Source of the DNA: MFD04716-140 sp963703125
GTDB lineage: Bacteria; Bacteroidota; Bacteroidia; Flavobacteriales; Flavobacteriaceae
NCBI GenBank assembly: GCA_963703125.1
Contig: OY969790.1
Coordinates: 2,914,001-2,978,000, forward strand
DNA length: 64,000 nt
Direction: 5' to 3'
Under the pieces are notes generated by a model. The model ran no database searches. It saw only the letters and a list, made by a program, of their open reading frames with translations, and was not told where the DNA came from. Both the position numbers and the translations under genes were made by a program. Below, piece after piece: positions 16,390-25,635 of this stretch. How positions within the stretch are numbered: the first letter of the stretch is position 1; each line of letters starts with the position of its first letter.

Positions 16390-18204
16390 TTAAAAATCTA
16401 AGTCAAACTCTTTTCTCAAAATATCTATAGCCGGATTTTTCTCCCTTAGTTTTTGATATTTTTCCTCAGGGGTAAAGGCAAATTTTTTGGCGGATTCCTC
16501 GTTAACCGTAATCTTGAGTTCAATGGCATGATTTTTAAGATTTGAACGCAAGTATTCCATTAGGTCAAATTGCTCTCTCTCAACCTCCTTTTTCATGGTA
16601 TGATTGGGCAATTCTATACAAATAGTTGTTTCGTTTTTTAGTTTTGGAATGTCCGTATTAAGACTTGATGCCAATAATTTTCTACCCTCTTCATCAATTT
16701 TCTTAATAAAACTGGACCAATGCAATTGCATCTCTTCCTCCGTGAATTCTTCCTTTGGCTGTTGGGTTAAATCAATGCTCTCATCTTTCTTGTTAAGTTC
16801 GTGTTCTTTTTTTGCTTTAAGGCTTGCAATGGAAAGTCCTGAAACTCTCCTTAAAGAAGGTTTGACATCTATTTTTTCCGGAACAATTTCTGTAGATCGG
16901 TTTGGGGCAATAACTTTGATAGGCGGTTCACTTACCAAAGTATCTGTACTGAAATCTTCAATTTCATCAGTTGCTTCTTCCTCGATACTGTTGACTGGTT
17001 TGATAAAACTATCAGAAATACCTGATAGCACCTTATTAGAGGGCGTTCCTTTTTGAAATTTTCCTAAGTCCCTGTAGAAAGAAGCAGGGGCAATAAAATC
17101 TATGGCCTTATTATCTAAGGCTATTGATTCAGGGTTTTTTTTTTCGCCTTCAAAATTAATTGAGGCCAGTTTCATTAAAGTAAGTTCAACCAGTAGTCTT
17201 TGATTTTTACTGGTCTTATATTTCATATCGCAGTCGTTTGCATAATCCAATGCCTTGAGTAAAAATGGATTTGATGTTTTTTTGGTTTGCTCCAAATACT
17301 TGGTCTTTGCATCATCCCCAACTTCCAAAAGTTCTATGGTACTTTGAAACTGACATACCATTAAATCACGAAAGTGTGACGCCAAACCTGTAATAAAATG
17401 ATGGCCATCAAAACCAAGTGCCAAAGTTTTGTTGAAGAGCAACAACAAGTCAGGAATATTATGCTCTAGGATAAGGTCCGTAGCCCTAAAATAGGTATCA
17501 TAATCCAATACATTTAAGTTTTCGGTAACGGTTTTCCTGGTGAGTTCCTTCCCTGAAAAACTTACGACCCTATCAAAAATAGAAAGTGCATCCCGCATGG
17601 CACCATCGGCTTTTTGAGCTATGATATGCAAAGCATCTTCCTCAGCAACGATCCCTTGATTATCAGCAATATATTTTAAGTATTCCGCGGCATCTTTTAC
17701 GGTAATCCGCTTAAAATCGAATATTTGACACCGGGAGAGAATAGTCGGAATTATTTTGTGCTTCTCCGTAGTGGCCAATATGAAAATTGCATGTTTGGGA
17801 GGCTCTTCCAAGGTCTTTAAAAAGGCATTAAAGGCCGATTGCGAGAGCATATGTACCTCATCAATGATATAGACTTTGTACTTGCCTACTTGAGGCGGAA
17901 TTCTAACCTGATCTATAAGGTTTCGAATGTCATCAACTGAATTATTGGAAGCGGCATCCAACTCAAAAATATTGAAAGCAAAATCTTCATCTGCCTGCTC
18001 CGTACCGTCTGAATTTATTTGTTTGGCCAGAATACGGGCACAAGTAGTTTTGCCCACTCCACGTGGGCCTGTAAACAATAATGCCTGTGCCAAATGATTG
18101 CTCTCGATAGCATTGGTGAGCGTATTTGTTATAGCCTCCTGTCCCACAACATCCTTGAATGTTTGGGGTCTATATTTTCGGGCCGATACAATAAAAGGTT
18201 CCAA
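16390..18204 (-). CDS. dnaX: DNA polymerase III subunit gamma/tau
   Basis: 604 residues. The AAA+ clamp-loader module has Walker A GPRGVGKTT (about 46-54), Walker B YIIDEVHML (about 118-126) and the SRC motif in TILSRCQIFDFKR. The four-cysteine zinc module normally found between Walker A and Walker B in DnaX is replaced by a Cys-free acidic segment (INSDGTEQADEDFAFNIFEL), a known feature of flavobacterial proteins. Domain III follows, then a low-complexity acidic and Lys-rich tau-like region from about 380. The protein loads the sliding clamp and joins the replicative polymerases. It lies immediately upstream of rnpB on the other strand. Confidence 0.95.
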   Translation of the reverse strand: MEPFIVSARKYRPQTFKDVVGQEAITNTLTNAIESNHLAQALLFTGPRGVGKTTCARILAKQINSDGTEQADEDFAFNIFELDAASNNSVDDIRNLIDQVRIPPQVGKYKVYIIDEVHMLSQSAFNAFLKTLEEPPKHAIFILATTEKHKIIPTILSRCQIFDFKRITVKDAAEYLKYIADNQGIVAEEDALHIIAQKADGAMRDALSIFDRVVSFSGKELTRKTVTENLNVLDYDTYFRATDLILEHNIPDLLLLFNKTLALGFDGHHFITGLASHFRDLMVCQFQSTIELLEVGDDAKTKYLEQTKKTSNPFLLKALDYANDCDMKYKTSKNQRLLVELTLMKLASINFEGEKKNPESIALDNKAIDFIAPASFYRDLGKFQKGTPSNKVLSGISDSFIKPVNSIEEEATDEIEDFSTDTLVSEPPIKVIAPNRSTEIVPEKIDVKPSLRRVSGLSIASLKAKKEHELNKKDESIDLTQQPKEEFTEEEMQLHWSSFIKKIDEEGRKLLASSLNTDIPKLKNETTICIELPNHTMKKEVEREQFDLMEYLRSNLKNHAIELKITVNEESAKKFAFTPEEKYQKLREKNPAIDILRKEFDLDF

Positions 18205-18337
18205 TAGACTTCAGATTTATGGTTTGATTTTCTAACTTATTGTAATTAAAAATTCAAACCTCTGACAAAGATAAAAATAGCTGTCTAAGTACCCTTCATT
18301 TGATTGGGTTTCCATATTTTTTTATCAACAATTGGTG

Positions 18338-18345
18338 TAACTTTG
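18338..18345 (+). promoter_or_regulatory. -7 element of rnpB
   Basis: TAACTTTG fits TAnnTTTG and ends four bases before the expected 5' end of RNase P RNA, exactly where a -7 box should lie. The -33 region is only T-rich. Confidence 0.55.
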
Positions 18346-18349
18346 GCCT

Positions 18350-18658
18350 GAGCAGGTCACTCTATCGCTCCCGTCTTTTGCGGGGGAGGAAAGTCCGGAC
18401 ACCATAGTGCAGCATAGCGGGTAACGCCCGTCGTCTCGCATCTTGCGGGATAGGACAAGTGCAACAGAAAGAATGTACAGTTAGGCTGTAGTGAAACCAG
18501 GTAAACTCTATGCGGTGAAACGTCATGTAAATCGGTGCTTGAGGGCTGCACGCCTGAGCCGAAGGGTAGGCGGTTTGAGCTTTCTGGGCGACCAGAAGTC
18601 TAGATAAATGATAGAGAAGTCTTTGTAGGCTTTACAGAATCCGGCTTATGACCTGCTT
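18350..18658 (+). ncRNA. rnpB: RNase P RNA, bacterial class A
   Basis: The RNA component of the ribozyme that trims tRNA 5' leaders. Helix P1 is formed by AGCAGGTCA at 18351-18359 and TGACCTGCT at 18649-18657. The conserved core GAGGAAAGTCCGGACACC at about 18386-18403, ACAGAAAGAATGTACAG, GTGAAACCAGGTAAACTC and the closing ACAGAATCCGGCTTATGACC are all present in order. A T-run follows directly and probably ends transcription. Length of about 309 bases fits class A RNAs of this phylum. The open frame running antisense through it is not a gene. Confidence 0.96.
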
Positions 18659-18689
18659 TTTATTTCAAAAGGTTTCGAAGTATCAAAGA

Positions 18690-19226
18690 TCATTTGCCAA
18701 AAAAACTAAAAACACTGCCTCCGTATTTACGCATATTGTCGAAGTGGGGCACAGGGCTTAAGTCCAATTGCTTCGAATGCTCTATTATCAACATTCCGTT
18801 TTCCTTTAAAAGTTCTTTTTCGAATACAATTTCCTGAATTCGTGCCAACTCGTCTAAAGGCATATTATAGGGTGGGTCAGCGAATATCAAATCAAATTTG
18901 GCATTCGCTTTTTCCAAATACACAAAAACATCTCCCTTAATGGCCGAAATGCCAAGTTCCAATTCGGTTGCGATTTTATTTATAAATTGAACACACCCGA
19001 AATCCGCATCCACGCAGATAATACGTTCCGTACCTCTGCTGGCAAATTCATAGCTGATATTACCAGTGCCTGCAAAAAGTTCCAAAACATCTAAATCCGC
19101 AAAATAGTAATGATTACTGAGAATATTGAACAACGCTTCTTTGGCCATGTCCGTGGTAGGCCTTACCGGTAAGTTTTTAGGGGCTTTTATATTTCTACCT
19201 TTGTGCTTTCCGGAAACAATTCGCAT
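18690..19226 (-). CDS. rsmD: 16S rRNA (guanine966-N2)-methyltransferase RsmD
   Basis: 178 residues. The N-terminus MRIVSGKHKGRNIKAPK is characteristic of RsmD, the SAM-binding motif is LELFAGTGNISYEFASRG (about 45-62) and the catalytic motif is DPPYNMPL (about 116-123). It methylates G966 of 16S rRNA during 30S assembly. Its start codon shares one base with the stop codon of the preceding DUF3822 gene (TAATG), so the two are translationally coupled, with a third gene further upstream. Confidence 0.94.
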   Translation of the reverse strand: MRIVSGKHKGRNIKAPKNLPVRPTTDMAKEALFNILSNHYYFADLDVLELFAGTGNISYEFASRGTERIICVDADFGCVQFINKIATELELGISAIKGDVFVYLEKANAKFDLIFADPPYNMPLDELARIQEIVFEKELLKENGMLIIEHSKQLDLSPVPHFDNMRKYGGSVFSFFGK

Positions 19227-20059
19227 TAAAGAGTACTTAAAAGGGTGAAATCGATGGACTCCTTATCGGCTGATTTGGAAAATTGGGCTGCATGGGGGGG
19301 TTCGAAAATCATGACATTTTTTACATAGTTATAAGATATGCCATAAATGGCATCCCCTTGTTCCACATCTCCAAAAAGTTTCAAATAAGTATTTTCAGTG
19401 TCTAATTGAAGTTGTTCGTAAACAAATAGTAGGTAATAAAGAAAGTCTTCTTTGGAGCTGAAATTAAAACTGTTGTAAAGCAATAGTTTTTTCTGTGACA
19501 CCACGATTATATCCATTTGCTGGTGAGAAATATGCACATAACAAATGGGTGATTTATCTGCACTATGATTTTTCAGTAAGGAACCAATTAAAACAGACCC
19601 ATTATGTTGGAATTCGAATTCACCGAAAAGGTCATAAATGTAGTTGTTGATACTCGTAAATGGAACATAGGCATTGACCAGATCATATCCATTTATTTCA
19701 TCATATTCCAAATGGTCCAATACCAGTAACTTGGCATTGAATTTTAAATAATTGGCAATTTCATCCTCTACAAATAGGGATTTTGGAACAAGGCTGAAAA
19801 GAGTATTGCTATGAACCACTACAACTTCGGAAAATTTACGCTGGGTTATTTTGTTTTCCTCCAAGAAAATTTTCAGAAGATTTTGAAGCTCGTTGGGAAC
19901 GGCTTCTTTTTCAAAAAGACTCGTTTTGCTAAGAATAATTTTATTGGATATTGTATCCAACACACAAAAAGAAAGTCCATTCAAACTAACTTGAATGGAC
20001 AGTTTATGAAAATCTTCTGTTGTTTTTTCTAATATACTACTGTTCACCTTTTCTATCAT
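19226..20059 (-). CDS. DUF3822 family protein
   Basis: 277 residues with no signal peptide. The alternating blocks LSIQVSLNGLSFCVLDTISNKII, EVVVVHSNTLFSLVPKSLF, ICYVHISHQQMDIIVVSQKKLLLYNSFNF and ENTYLKLFGDVE are those of DUF3822, an actin-like-fold family resembling PilM that is restricted to Bacteroidota. It is linked to rsmD in this phylum, as here. The upstream gene encodes a membrane-anchored protein and overlaps it by 23 bases, which suggests the two products work together. The biological role is unknown. Confidence 0.85.
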   Translation of the reverse strand: MIEKVNSSILEKTTEDFHKLSIQVSLNGLSFCVLDTISNKIILSKTSLFEKEAVPNELQNLLKIFLEENKITQRKFSEVVVVHSNTLFSLVPKSLFVEDEIANYLKFNAKLLVLDHLEYDEINGYDLVNAYVPFTSINNYIYDLFGEFEFQHNGSVLIGSLLKNHSADKSPICYVHISHQQMDIIVVSQKKLLLYNSFNFSSKEDFLYYLLFVYEQLQLDTENTYLKLFGDVEQGDAIYGISYNYVKNVMIFEPPHAAQFSKSADKESIDFTLLSTL

Positions 20060-20684
20060 AGATAGGAGGCCAGTTACCGCTAGTACTTACATCAGTTAAT
20101 GAACCAACCTTAATTTCTGAACCGTTTACTTCTTCCACACTAAGTTGGGCGTTTTCCCTTGCCAGCAAGTCTTTTGGTTGATCCGCCAGAACAACACTCT
20201 TCTTCACTTTAACTTCATAAACGGGGGCTTTATAACCACTTTTATCAATAATGGCCGATTTCATCTCAAATTTTTCGCCATTGGTGCCAGGGACATCCAT
20301 CATTCGCTTATAACGATCGTCTTTTTTGAAAAGCGAGTCCCTCACTGAAACAAACCCCAAAGTATCCACAATCTTTACTTCTTTAAGTAAATCGATACCA
20401 TAAGCCTTATCAAATTCCATATAGGAAGAATCCCTTTGCTGCGTGATGGTGTATTTGCCATTGTCAACAAAATTTATAAGCGTATTGAAATCATTGGCAT
20501 ACTTTCCATTGACCGTTTTATAAGCTTCCTGTGAATTGCGAATATCCTTCAAAGTTGAGATTACCTTAGCAAAACGTTCGGTCTTTACTTTGTTGAACTC
20601 AATAGGGCCTGTAATGGAATTATAAATTAAGTATCCTAAAACGATACATGAAATCCAAAGTGCAATCTGAATTATGGTCTTCAT
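20037..20684 (-). CDS. membrane-anchored conserved protein linked to DUF3822/RsmD
   Basis: 215 residues with one N-terminal membrane helix (IIQIALWISCIVLGYLIYNSI, residues 3-23) and a periplasmic domain. The region after the helix (RFAKVISTLKDIRNSQEAYKTVNGKYANDFNTLINFV) resembles the start of pseudopilins or PilO-like proteins, in which a long helix is followed by a small beta domain. That would agree with the neighbour being PilM-like, but the resemblance is only structural by eye. It is the first gene of a three-gene minus-strand operon with DUF3822 and rsmD. Confidence 0.75.
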   Translation of the reverse strand: MKTIIQIALWISCIVLGYLIYNSITGPIEFNKVKTERFAKVISTLKDIRNSQEAYKTVNGKYANDFNTLINFVDNGKYTITQQRDSSYMEFDKAYGIDLLKEVKIVDTLGFVSVRDSLFKKDDRYKRMMDVPGTNGEKFEMKSAIIDKSGYKAPVYEVKVKKSVVLADQPKDLLARENAQLSVEEVNGSEIKVGSLTDVSTSGNWPPIYDRKGEQ

Positions 20685-20938
20685 TTTGTATGTGTTAATT
20701 TAATTTAGTGGTTGTCACAAATCTACAATTTTTTTGGAAACTGCCTAATTTTTATAATCGTTATTTGGTTGTAGTGTATATCGCCCTTTATTCAATAATA
20801 TACAGTAGCAATATGGAGTATTCAATGTTTAGATTTAAGAAACGATGCTTCATTTATACCAAATGGTTAGAACAAATTAGGGCACTTTCGGATATCTGCA
20901 TATGTTTCTCTTAAAATCCTGATTATCTTTGAACTTCT

Positions 20939-22375
20939 ATGAAATCCCTAACAGACGTTGCATTTTACCAGATACTTTTGGAGAAGTTCCCTCATAGTCC
21001 AACAGAGAAACAATGCCATGCCTTGGAAAAATTGGCTAGTTATGTTTTGGATAAAGAAAAGGAGAAGGTCTTTCTATTGAAGGGCTTTGCGGGAACCGGA
21101 AAAACCACATTGGTCGGTACATTGGTAAATAGTTTATGGAAAACTGCCATGAAATCGGTTTTGATGGCGCCTACGGGTAGGGCGGCCAAAGTGATGTCCA
21201 ATTACTCCGGTTCGGAAGCCTTTACGATCCATAGAAAAATATATTTTCCAAAAAAGCAAAGTGGCGGTGGCGTTCAGTTTATTTTGGCCCCGAACAAACA
21301 TAGAAATACTATTTTTATTGTAGATGAGGCCTCTATGATTCCTGATACGGCAGCAGATTCAAAGTTGTTCGAAAACGGGTCGTTGCTAGATGATTTAATG
21401 ATGTTCGTATATTCCGGACATAATTGTAAGCTCATATTAATCGGGGACACCGCCCAATTGCCTCCAGTGCATTTGGAACTTAGTCCCGCATTAAATTCCG
21501 ACACACTTTCCAATAATTATAATAAGGAAGTCATTAAGCTGGAATTGGATGAGGTCATGCGACAGACTGTTGACTCGGGTATTTTGGCGAATGCAACATT
21601 GCTTAGAGAGCAGTTACAGGGTAATTATTTTGATTCGTTTCAATTTGATGTAAGTCCATTTAAGGATATTGTTAGATTGATAGATGGAAATGAAATCCTT
21701 GAAGCGATCGAAGACTCATATGCCACTAACGGTAAGGAAGAAACCACCTTTATAGTACGATCTAATAAAAGGGCCAATCTTTATAATGAAAATATTCGTA
21801 ACCGTATCCTTTATTTGGAAAATGAATTGGCCGTTGGTGATTATATGATGGTCGTGAAGAACAATTATTTTTGGCTTCAACCCAATTCTGAGGCAGGTTT
21901 CATAGCAAATGGAGATGTTATTGAACTGTTGGAGATTTTTAAAATTAAGGAACTATATGGTTTCAAATTTGCGGAAGTCTCCGTAAAAATGGTTGATTAT
22001 CCAAACCAGAAACCTTTTGAGACCGTTCTGCTTCTGGATACCATTCAGGCCGAATCACCTTCCTTATCATATGAAGATGGAAATCGCTTGTATCAAGAGG
22101 TAATGAAGGACTATGCGGACGAAAAATCTAAGTATAAAAAGTTCCTAGCCGTAAAAAACAATAAATATTTTAACGCTTTGCAGGTTAAATTTTCATATGC
22201 CATTACGTGTCATAAATCACAAGGAGGACAATGGAATACCGTTTTTGTGGAACAGCCTTACATGCCCAGCGGCCCTGATAAGGAATATTTGAGATGGCTT
22301 TATACCGCAATTACTAGGGCCAAAACAAAATTGTATCTAATTGGTTTTAAAAGTGATTTTTTTGTTGATTCCTAA
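20939..22375 (+). CDS. RecD-like ATP-dependent DNA helicase
   Basis: 478 residues of superfamily 1. Walker A is LLKGFAGTGKTTLVGTL (about 45-61), motif II is FIVDEASMI (about 125-133), motif III is LILIGDTAQLPPV, and the C-terminal UvrD_C_2 motif is YAITCHKSQGGQW followed by WLYTAITRAKTKLYLIG. The length is much shorter than RecD2 and matches a family of small Bacteroidota helicases sometimes called ATP-dependent endonuclease. The role is probably in DNA repair or recombination. It stands alone with 250 bases upstream that hold no other gene I can support. Confidence 0.88.
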   Translation: MKSLTDVAFYQILLEKFPHSPTEKQCHALEKLASYVLDKEKEKVFLLKGFAGTGKTTLVGTLVNSLWKTAMKSVLMAPTGRAAKVMSNYSGSEAFTIHRKIYFPKKQSGGGVQFILAPNKHRNTIFIVDEASMIPDTAADSKLFENGSLLDDLMMFVYSGHNCKLILIGDTAQLPPVHLELSPALNSDTLSNNYNKEVIKLELDEVMRQTVDSGILANATLLREQLQGNYFDSFQFDVSPFKDIVRLIDGNEILEAIEDSYATNGKEETTFIVRSNKRANLYNENIRNRILYLENELAVGDYMMVVKNNYFWLQPNSEAGFIANGDVIELLEIFKIKELYGFKFAEVSVKMVDYPNQKPFETVLLLDTIQAESPSLSYEDGNRLYQEVMKDYADEKSKYKKFLAVKNNKYFNALQVKFSYAITCHKSQGGQWNTVFVEQPYMPSGPDKEYLRWLYTAITRAKTKLYLIGFKSDFFVDS

Positions 22376-22478
22376 TAGATTAAATTCGTAGGAAAGTACA
22401 ACTCAGTAACTTTTTCAATTTCGGGAACGAATTTTGTTATGTCTTGTTTAATTGAATTTGTGCATATAAATCTGAATA

Positions 22479-23048
22479 ATGACATCGGAAACGGTAATTA
22501 GTATATTCTTAGGAATCGGTTTGGCGGCTTCGGTAGGTTTTAGGGTATTTCTCCCCTTGTTCGCACTGAGTTTAGCGTCCTATTTTGATATCTGGGACCT
22601 GAATGAAAGCTGGCAGTGGATTGGCAGTATCACTGCCGTCATTACCCTCGGGGTGGCGACGATCGTTGAAATATTCGCTTATTTTATTCCATGGTTTGAT
22701 AATTTACTCGACAGTTTTTCAGTGCCCTTGGCGGCAATTGCGGGAACAGCGGTAATGGTTTCGACAGTTGCCAATTTAGACCCCGTCGTTACTTGGTCAC
22801 TTGCCATAATAGCCGGAGGTGGCACTGCAACTGCAATTCGTGGCGCTGGTGCTGCAACAAGACTTACCTCTACCGTAACCACCGGTGGTTTGGGCAATCC
22901 GATTGTTTCAACAGTGGAAACGGGTACGGCCTTAGTGGTCACTACTGCATCAATATTTGCACCTATTTTGGCGGCTGTTATGGTAATCATTATCTTGGCC
23001 CTCATTTTCTGGCTGTACAGGAGATTAATGCCCAAATTTAAATCTTAA
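22479..23048 (+). CDS. DUF4126 membrane protein
   Basis: 189 residues with about five hydrophobic helices rich in Ala, Gly, Thr and Val. Signature parts are GLAASVGFRVFLPLFALSLAS at the N-terminus and the TAIRGAGAATRLTSTVTTGGLGNPIVSTVET stretch, which belongs to DUF4126. Members are inner-membrane proteins of unknown function, possibly small transporters. It lies 16 bases upstream of kdsB on the same strand and may share its transcript. Confidence 0.85.
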   Translation: MTSETVISIFLGIGLAASVGFRVFLPLFALSLASYFDIWDLNESWQWIGSITAVITLGVATIVEIFAYFIPWFDNLLDSFSVPLAAIAGTAVMVSTVANLDPVVTWSLAIIAGGGTATAIRGAGAATRLTSTVTTGGLGNPIVSTVETGTALVVTTASIFAPILAAVMVIIILALIFWLYRRLMPKFKS

Positions 23049-23064
23049 AAGCAATTAAAATTAG

Positions 23065-23793
23065 ATGAAAATTATTGCAATGATACCGGCCAGGTATGCA
23101 GCTTCTAGATTTCCTGCCAAACTTATGCAAGACCTTTCCGGTAAACCGGTAATTGTTAGAACTTATGAAGCAACGGTCGCAACCAGATTATTTGATGAAG
23201 TGTATGTAGTGACTGATAGTGATATCATTTTTGATACCATAGCAAAAGTTGGCGGTAAGGTTTTGATGAGTCAAAAGGAACACGAATGCGGCAGTGACCG
23301 TATTGCGGAGGCAGTCGAAAATATGGATGTTGATATCATTGTGAATGTGCAGGGAGATGAGCCTTTTACAGAGAAAGATAGTTTGGCGGCTGTATTGGAG
23401 GTATTTAAAGGGGACATAAATCATGAAATTGATCTTGCTTCACTAATGGTAAGGATTACGGATGATGAAGAAATTCAAAACCCAAATACGGTAAAAGTAA
23501 TTGTTGACAATAGGAATTTCGCACTTTACTTCTCCAGATCTCCCATTCCATATCCCAGATCAAGTGAAGTTGATGCAGTTTATTACAAACACAAGGGCAT
23601 CTACGCTTTTAGAAAAAGTGCGCTCATGGATTTCCAACGACTTCCTATGTTACGATTGGAAGCCACTGAAAAAATAGAGGCCATCCGGTATCTGGAATAT
23701 GGAAAAAAGATAAAGATGGTTGAAACAAACGTAACAGGAATTGAAATTGATACGCCTGAAGACCTAAAAAAGGCAAAAGAAGCATGGAAGTAG
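23065..23793 (+). CDS. kdsB: 3-deoxy-manno-octulosonate cytidylyltransferase
   Basis: 242 residues. The nucleotide-binding N-terminus IPARYAASRFPAKLM, the VNVQGDEPF motif with the metal-binding Asp and the C-terminal GIEIDTPEDL are typical of KdsB, which activates Kdo (or 8-amino-Kdo) to the CMP sugar for lipid A core synthesis. It overlaps the following HAD gene by ten bases. Together with the KdnB-like alcohol dehydrogenase two genes downstream it may use a modified Kdo. Confidence 0.95.
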   Translation: MKIIAMIPARYAASRFPAKLMQDLSGKPVIVRTYEATVATRLFDEVYVVTDSDIIFDTIAKVGGKVLMSQKEHECGSDRIAEAVENMDVDIIVNVQGDEPFTEKDSLAAVLEVFKGDINHEIDLASLMVRITDDEEIQNPNTVKVIVDNRNFALYFSRSPIPYPRSSEVDAVYYKHKGIYAFRKSALMDFQRLPMLRLEATEKIEAIRYLEYGKKIKMVETNVTGIEIDTPEDLKKAKEAWK

Positions 23794-24482
23794 ATTATAG
23801 TAAAGTAAAGGTGATCGGATTTGACGCCGATGACACCCTTTGGGTGAACGAAACCTATTTTAGGCAAACCGAAGAAAAATTTGCCAGCTTGTTAGAAGGC
23901 TATGAGACTAAAAATAAAATTGATCAGGAGCTTTTCAAAATGGAGATGAAAAACCTTGATCTGTATGGCTATGGGATAAAAGGGTTTACGCTTTCCATGA
24001 TCGAATCAGCATTGGAACTTTCAAATAATCGTGTTTCACAATCAACTCTTGAAGCAATATTGAATCTTGGAAAAAAAATGATTTCGCACCCCGTTGAATT
24101 ATTGGATGGAGTGAAGGAAGTATTGGAGAAGCTTAAGGATAAATACCGCTTGATAGTTTTAACAAAAGGAGACCTACTGGATCAAGAGCGAAAATTGGAT
24201 AGATCTAGTTTAAGTACCTACTTTCACCATGTTGAGGTTTTAAGTGACAAGCAAGAGGAAAACTATCTTAATTTGTTGAACCACTTGGAAATTGATGTTA
24301 AGGAGTTTTTAATGATAGGAAATTCCTTAAAATCAGATGTGCTGCCCATTATAAATATTGGTGCCAAGGCAATACACGTTCCTTTTCACACGACATGGCA
24401 GCACGAAGAAGTGCACACTGATGACCAAAAGGAAGATTATCAAACACTTAGTAAAATATCAGATTTGTTAAAGTACTTGTAA
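23784..24482 (+). CDS. HAD-superfamily hydrolase
   Basis: 232 residues. Motif I is GFDADDTLW (residues 13-21), motif II is LIVLTKGD and motif III/IV is FLMIGNSLKSDVLPIINIGAKAIHVP, so the phosphatase core is intact. The all-helical cap between motifs I and II places it in subfamily I. It is clearly not KdsC by length and cap type. The ten-base overlap with kdsB and the seven-base gap to the alcohol dehydrogenase gene make a role in the same sugar pathway likely but unproven. Confidence 0.82.
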   Translation: MEVDYSKVKVIGFDADDTLWVNETYFRQTEEKFASLLEGYETKNKIDQELFKMEMKNLDLYGYGIKGFTLSMIESALELSNNRVSQSTLEAILNLGKKMISHPVELLDGVKEVLEKLKDKYRLIVLTKGDLLDQERKLDRSSLSTYFHHVEVLSDKQEENYLNLLNHLEIDVKEFLMIGNSLKSDVLPIINIGAKAIHVPFHTTWQHEEVHTDDQKEDYQTLSKISDLLKYL

Positions 24483-24489
24483 CCAAGTT

Positions 24490-25635
24490 ATGCACATAAA
24501 TAAAAATCAAGTTATACAGAGTACTTTAACTCTTGAGAAACAGAAATATCGAAATTTTCCCATGGTTCCCCGAGTGATTTTTGGCTCAGGAAGTTTTGAT
24601 CAATTGGGAGAAATATTAATGTCTAGGCGTATTCACTCTGAGGCTCCAATTATCTTTTTGGTAGATGCTATTTTTGAGGGCGAAGAACTTGTTTCAAGAC
24701 TGCCTGTCATTTTTAATGATCAAGTGATTCTAATATCCGCGGATGAAGAACCAAAGACACAACAAGTAGATGCATTGATATCGAAAATTAAAAATGACCA
24801 TAGGGCAATGCCATCCGGCATTGTGGGTATTGGAGGTGGTACTCTGTTGGATCTGGCCAAGGCGGTGGCCGTTATGTTGACCAATGAGGGAAGTTCTGCG
24901 GATTATCAGGGATGGGATTTGGTCTCAAAACCATCCATTTATCATGTGGGCATTCCTACTATCAGTGGTACGGGTGCAGAAGTTTCTCGAACTGCGGTCT
25001 TATTGGGGCCTGAAAAAAAATTGGGTATCAATTCCGATTATACCACTTTTGATCAAGTGGTACTTGACCCGGACCTTTTGATCGGTGTTCCAAAGCAACA
25101 ATGGTTTTATACGGGAATGGATTGCTATATACATTGTATTGAATCATTGACCGGCACCTATTTGAATGCTTTTAGTCAGAGCTATGGCGAAAAGTCGTTG
25201 GAATTATGCAAAAGGGTTTTCCTCGAAGATAATTCAACTTCCGATGCCCGGGATATGTTGATGATGGCTTCCTGGCACGGCGGTATGAGTATTGCCTATT
25301 CACAAGTGGGTATAGCACATGCTTTAAGTTATGGCTTGTCATATTTATTGGGAGTCCGACATGGTTTAGGTAATTGTCTTGTTTTCAGTCATTTAGATGA
25401 ATTTTACCCTGAAGGGGTTGCGATGTTTCATAAAATGATTCAAAAGCACAACATTGTACTTCCTACTGGCATTTGTGCCAACTTAAGTGACAGTGATTTT
25501 GACACTATGATAAATGTTGCATTGGGAATGCATCCGTTATGGGAAAATGCATTGGGCAAGAATTGGCAAGATATTATTTCCCCCGCAAAGCTTAGGTCCG
25601 ATTTACGAAGTCGTCTAATAAGCCAAGCCGCATGA
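24490..25635 (+). CDS. iron-containing alcohol dehydrogenase, possible Kdo 8-oxidase (KdnB-like)
   Basis: 381 residues of the group III dehydrogenase fold. The N-terminus FPMVPRVIFGSGSFDQLGEIL and the nucleotide motif GIGGGTLLDLAKAVAVM are typical. Iron ligands are recognisable in MDCYIHCIES (Asp and His) and in the two late histidines of AHALSYGLSYLLGVRHGLGN. The linkage kdsB-HAD-this gene resembles that of KdnB, the oxidase that converts Kdo to the 8-aldehyde in the pathway to 8-amino-Kdo described from Shewanella. The aminotransferase KdnA is not in this neighbourhood, so the specific function stays an inference; a general alcohol dehydrogenase is the alternative. Confidence 0.75.
   Translation: MHINKNQVIQSTLTLEKQKYRNFPMVPRVIFGSGSFDQLGEILMSRRIHSEAPIIFLVDAIFEGEELVSRLPVIFNDQVILISADEEPKTQQVDALISKIKNDHRAMPSGIVGIGGGTLLDLAKAVAVMLTNEGSSADYQGWDLVSKPSIYHVGIPTISGTGAEVSRTAVLLGPEKKLGINSDYTTFDQVVLDPDLLIGVPKQQWFYTGMDCYIHCIESLTGTYLNAFSQSYGEKSLELCKRVFLEDNSTSDARDMLMMASWHGGMSIAYSQVGIAHALSYGLSYLLGVRHGLGNCLVFSHLDEFYPEGVAMFHKMIQKHNIVLPTGICANLSDSDFDTMINVALGMHPLWENALGKNWQDIISPAKLRSDLRSRLISQAA

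Noticed and set aside
18357..18551. Open frame antisense to rnpB
   Set aside because: It lies wholly within the conserved RNase P RNA; a chance frame.
20708..20914. 68-codon plus-strand frame between two genes
   Set aside because: No start context, no family likeness, and codon use unlike neighbours; left as noncoding.
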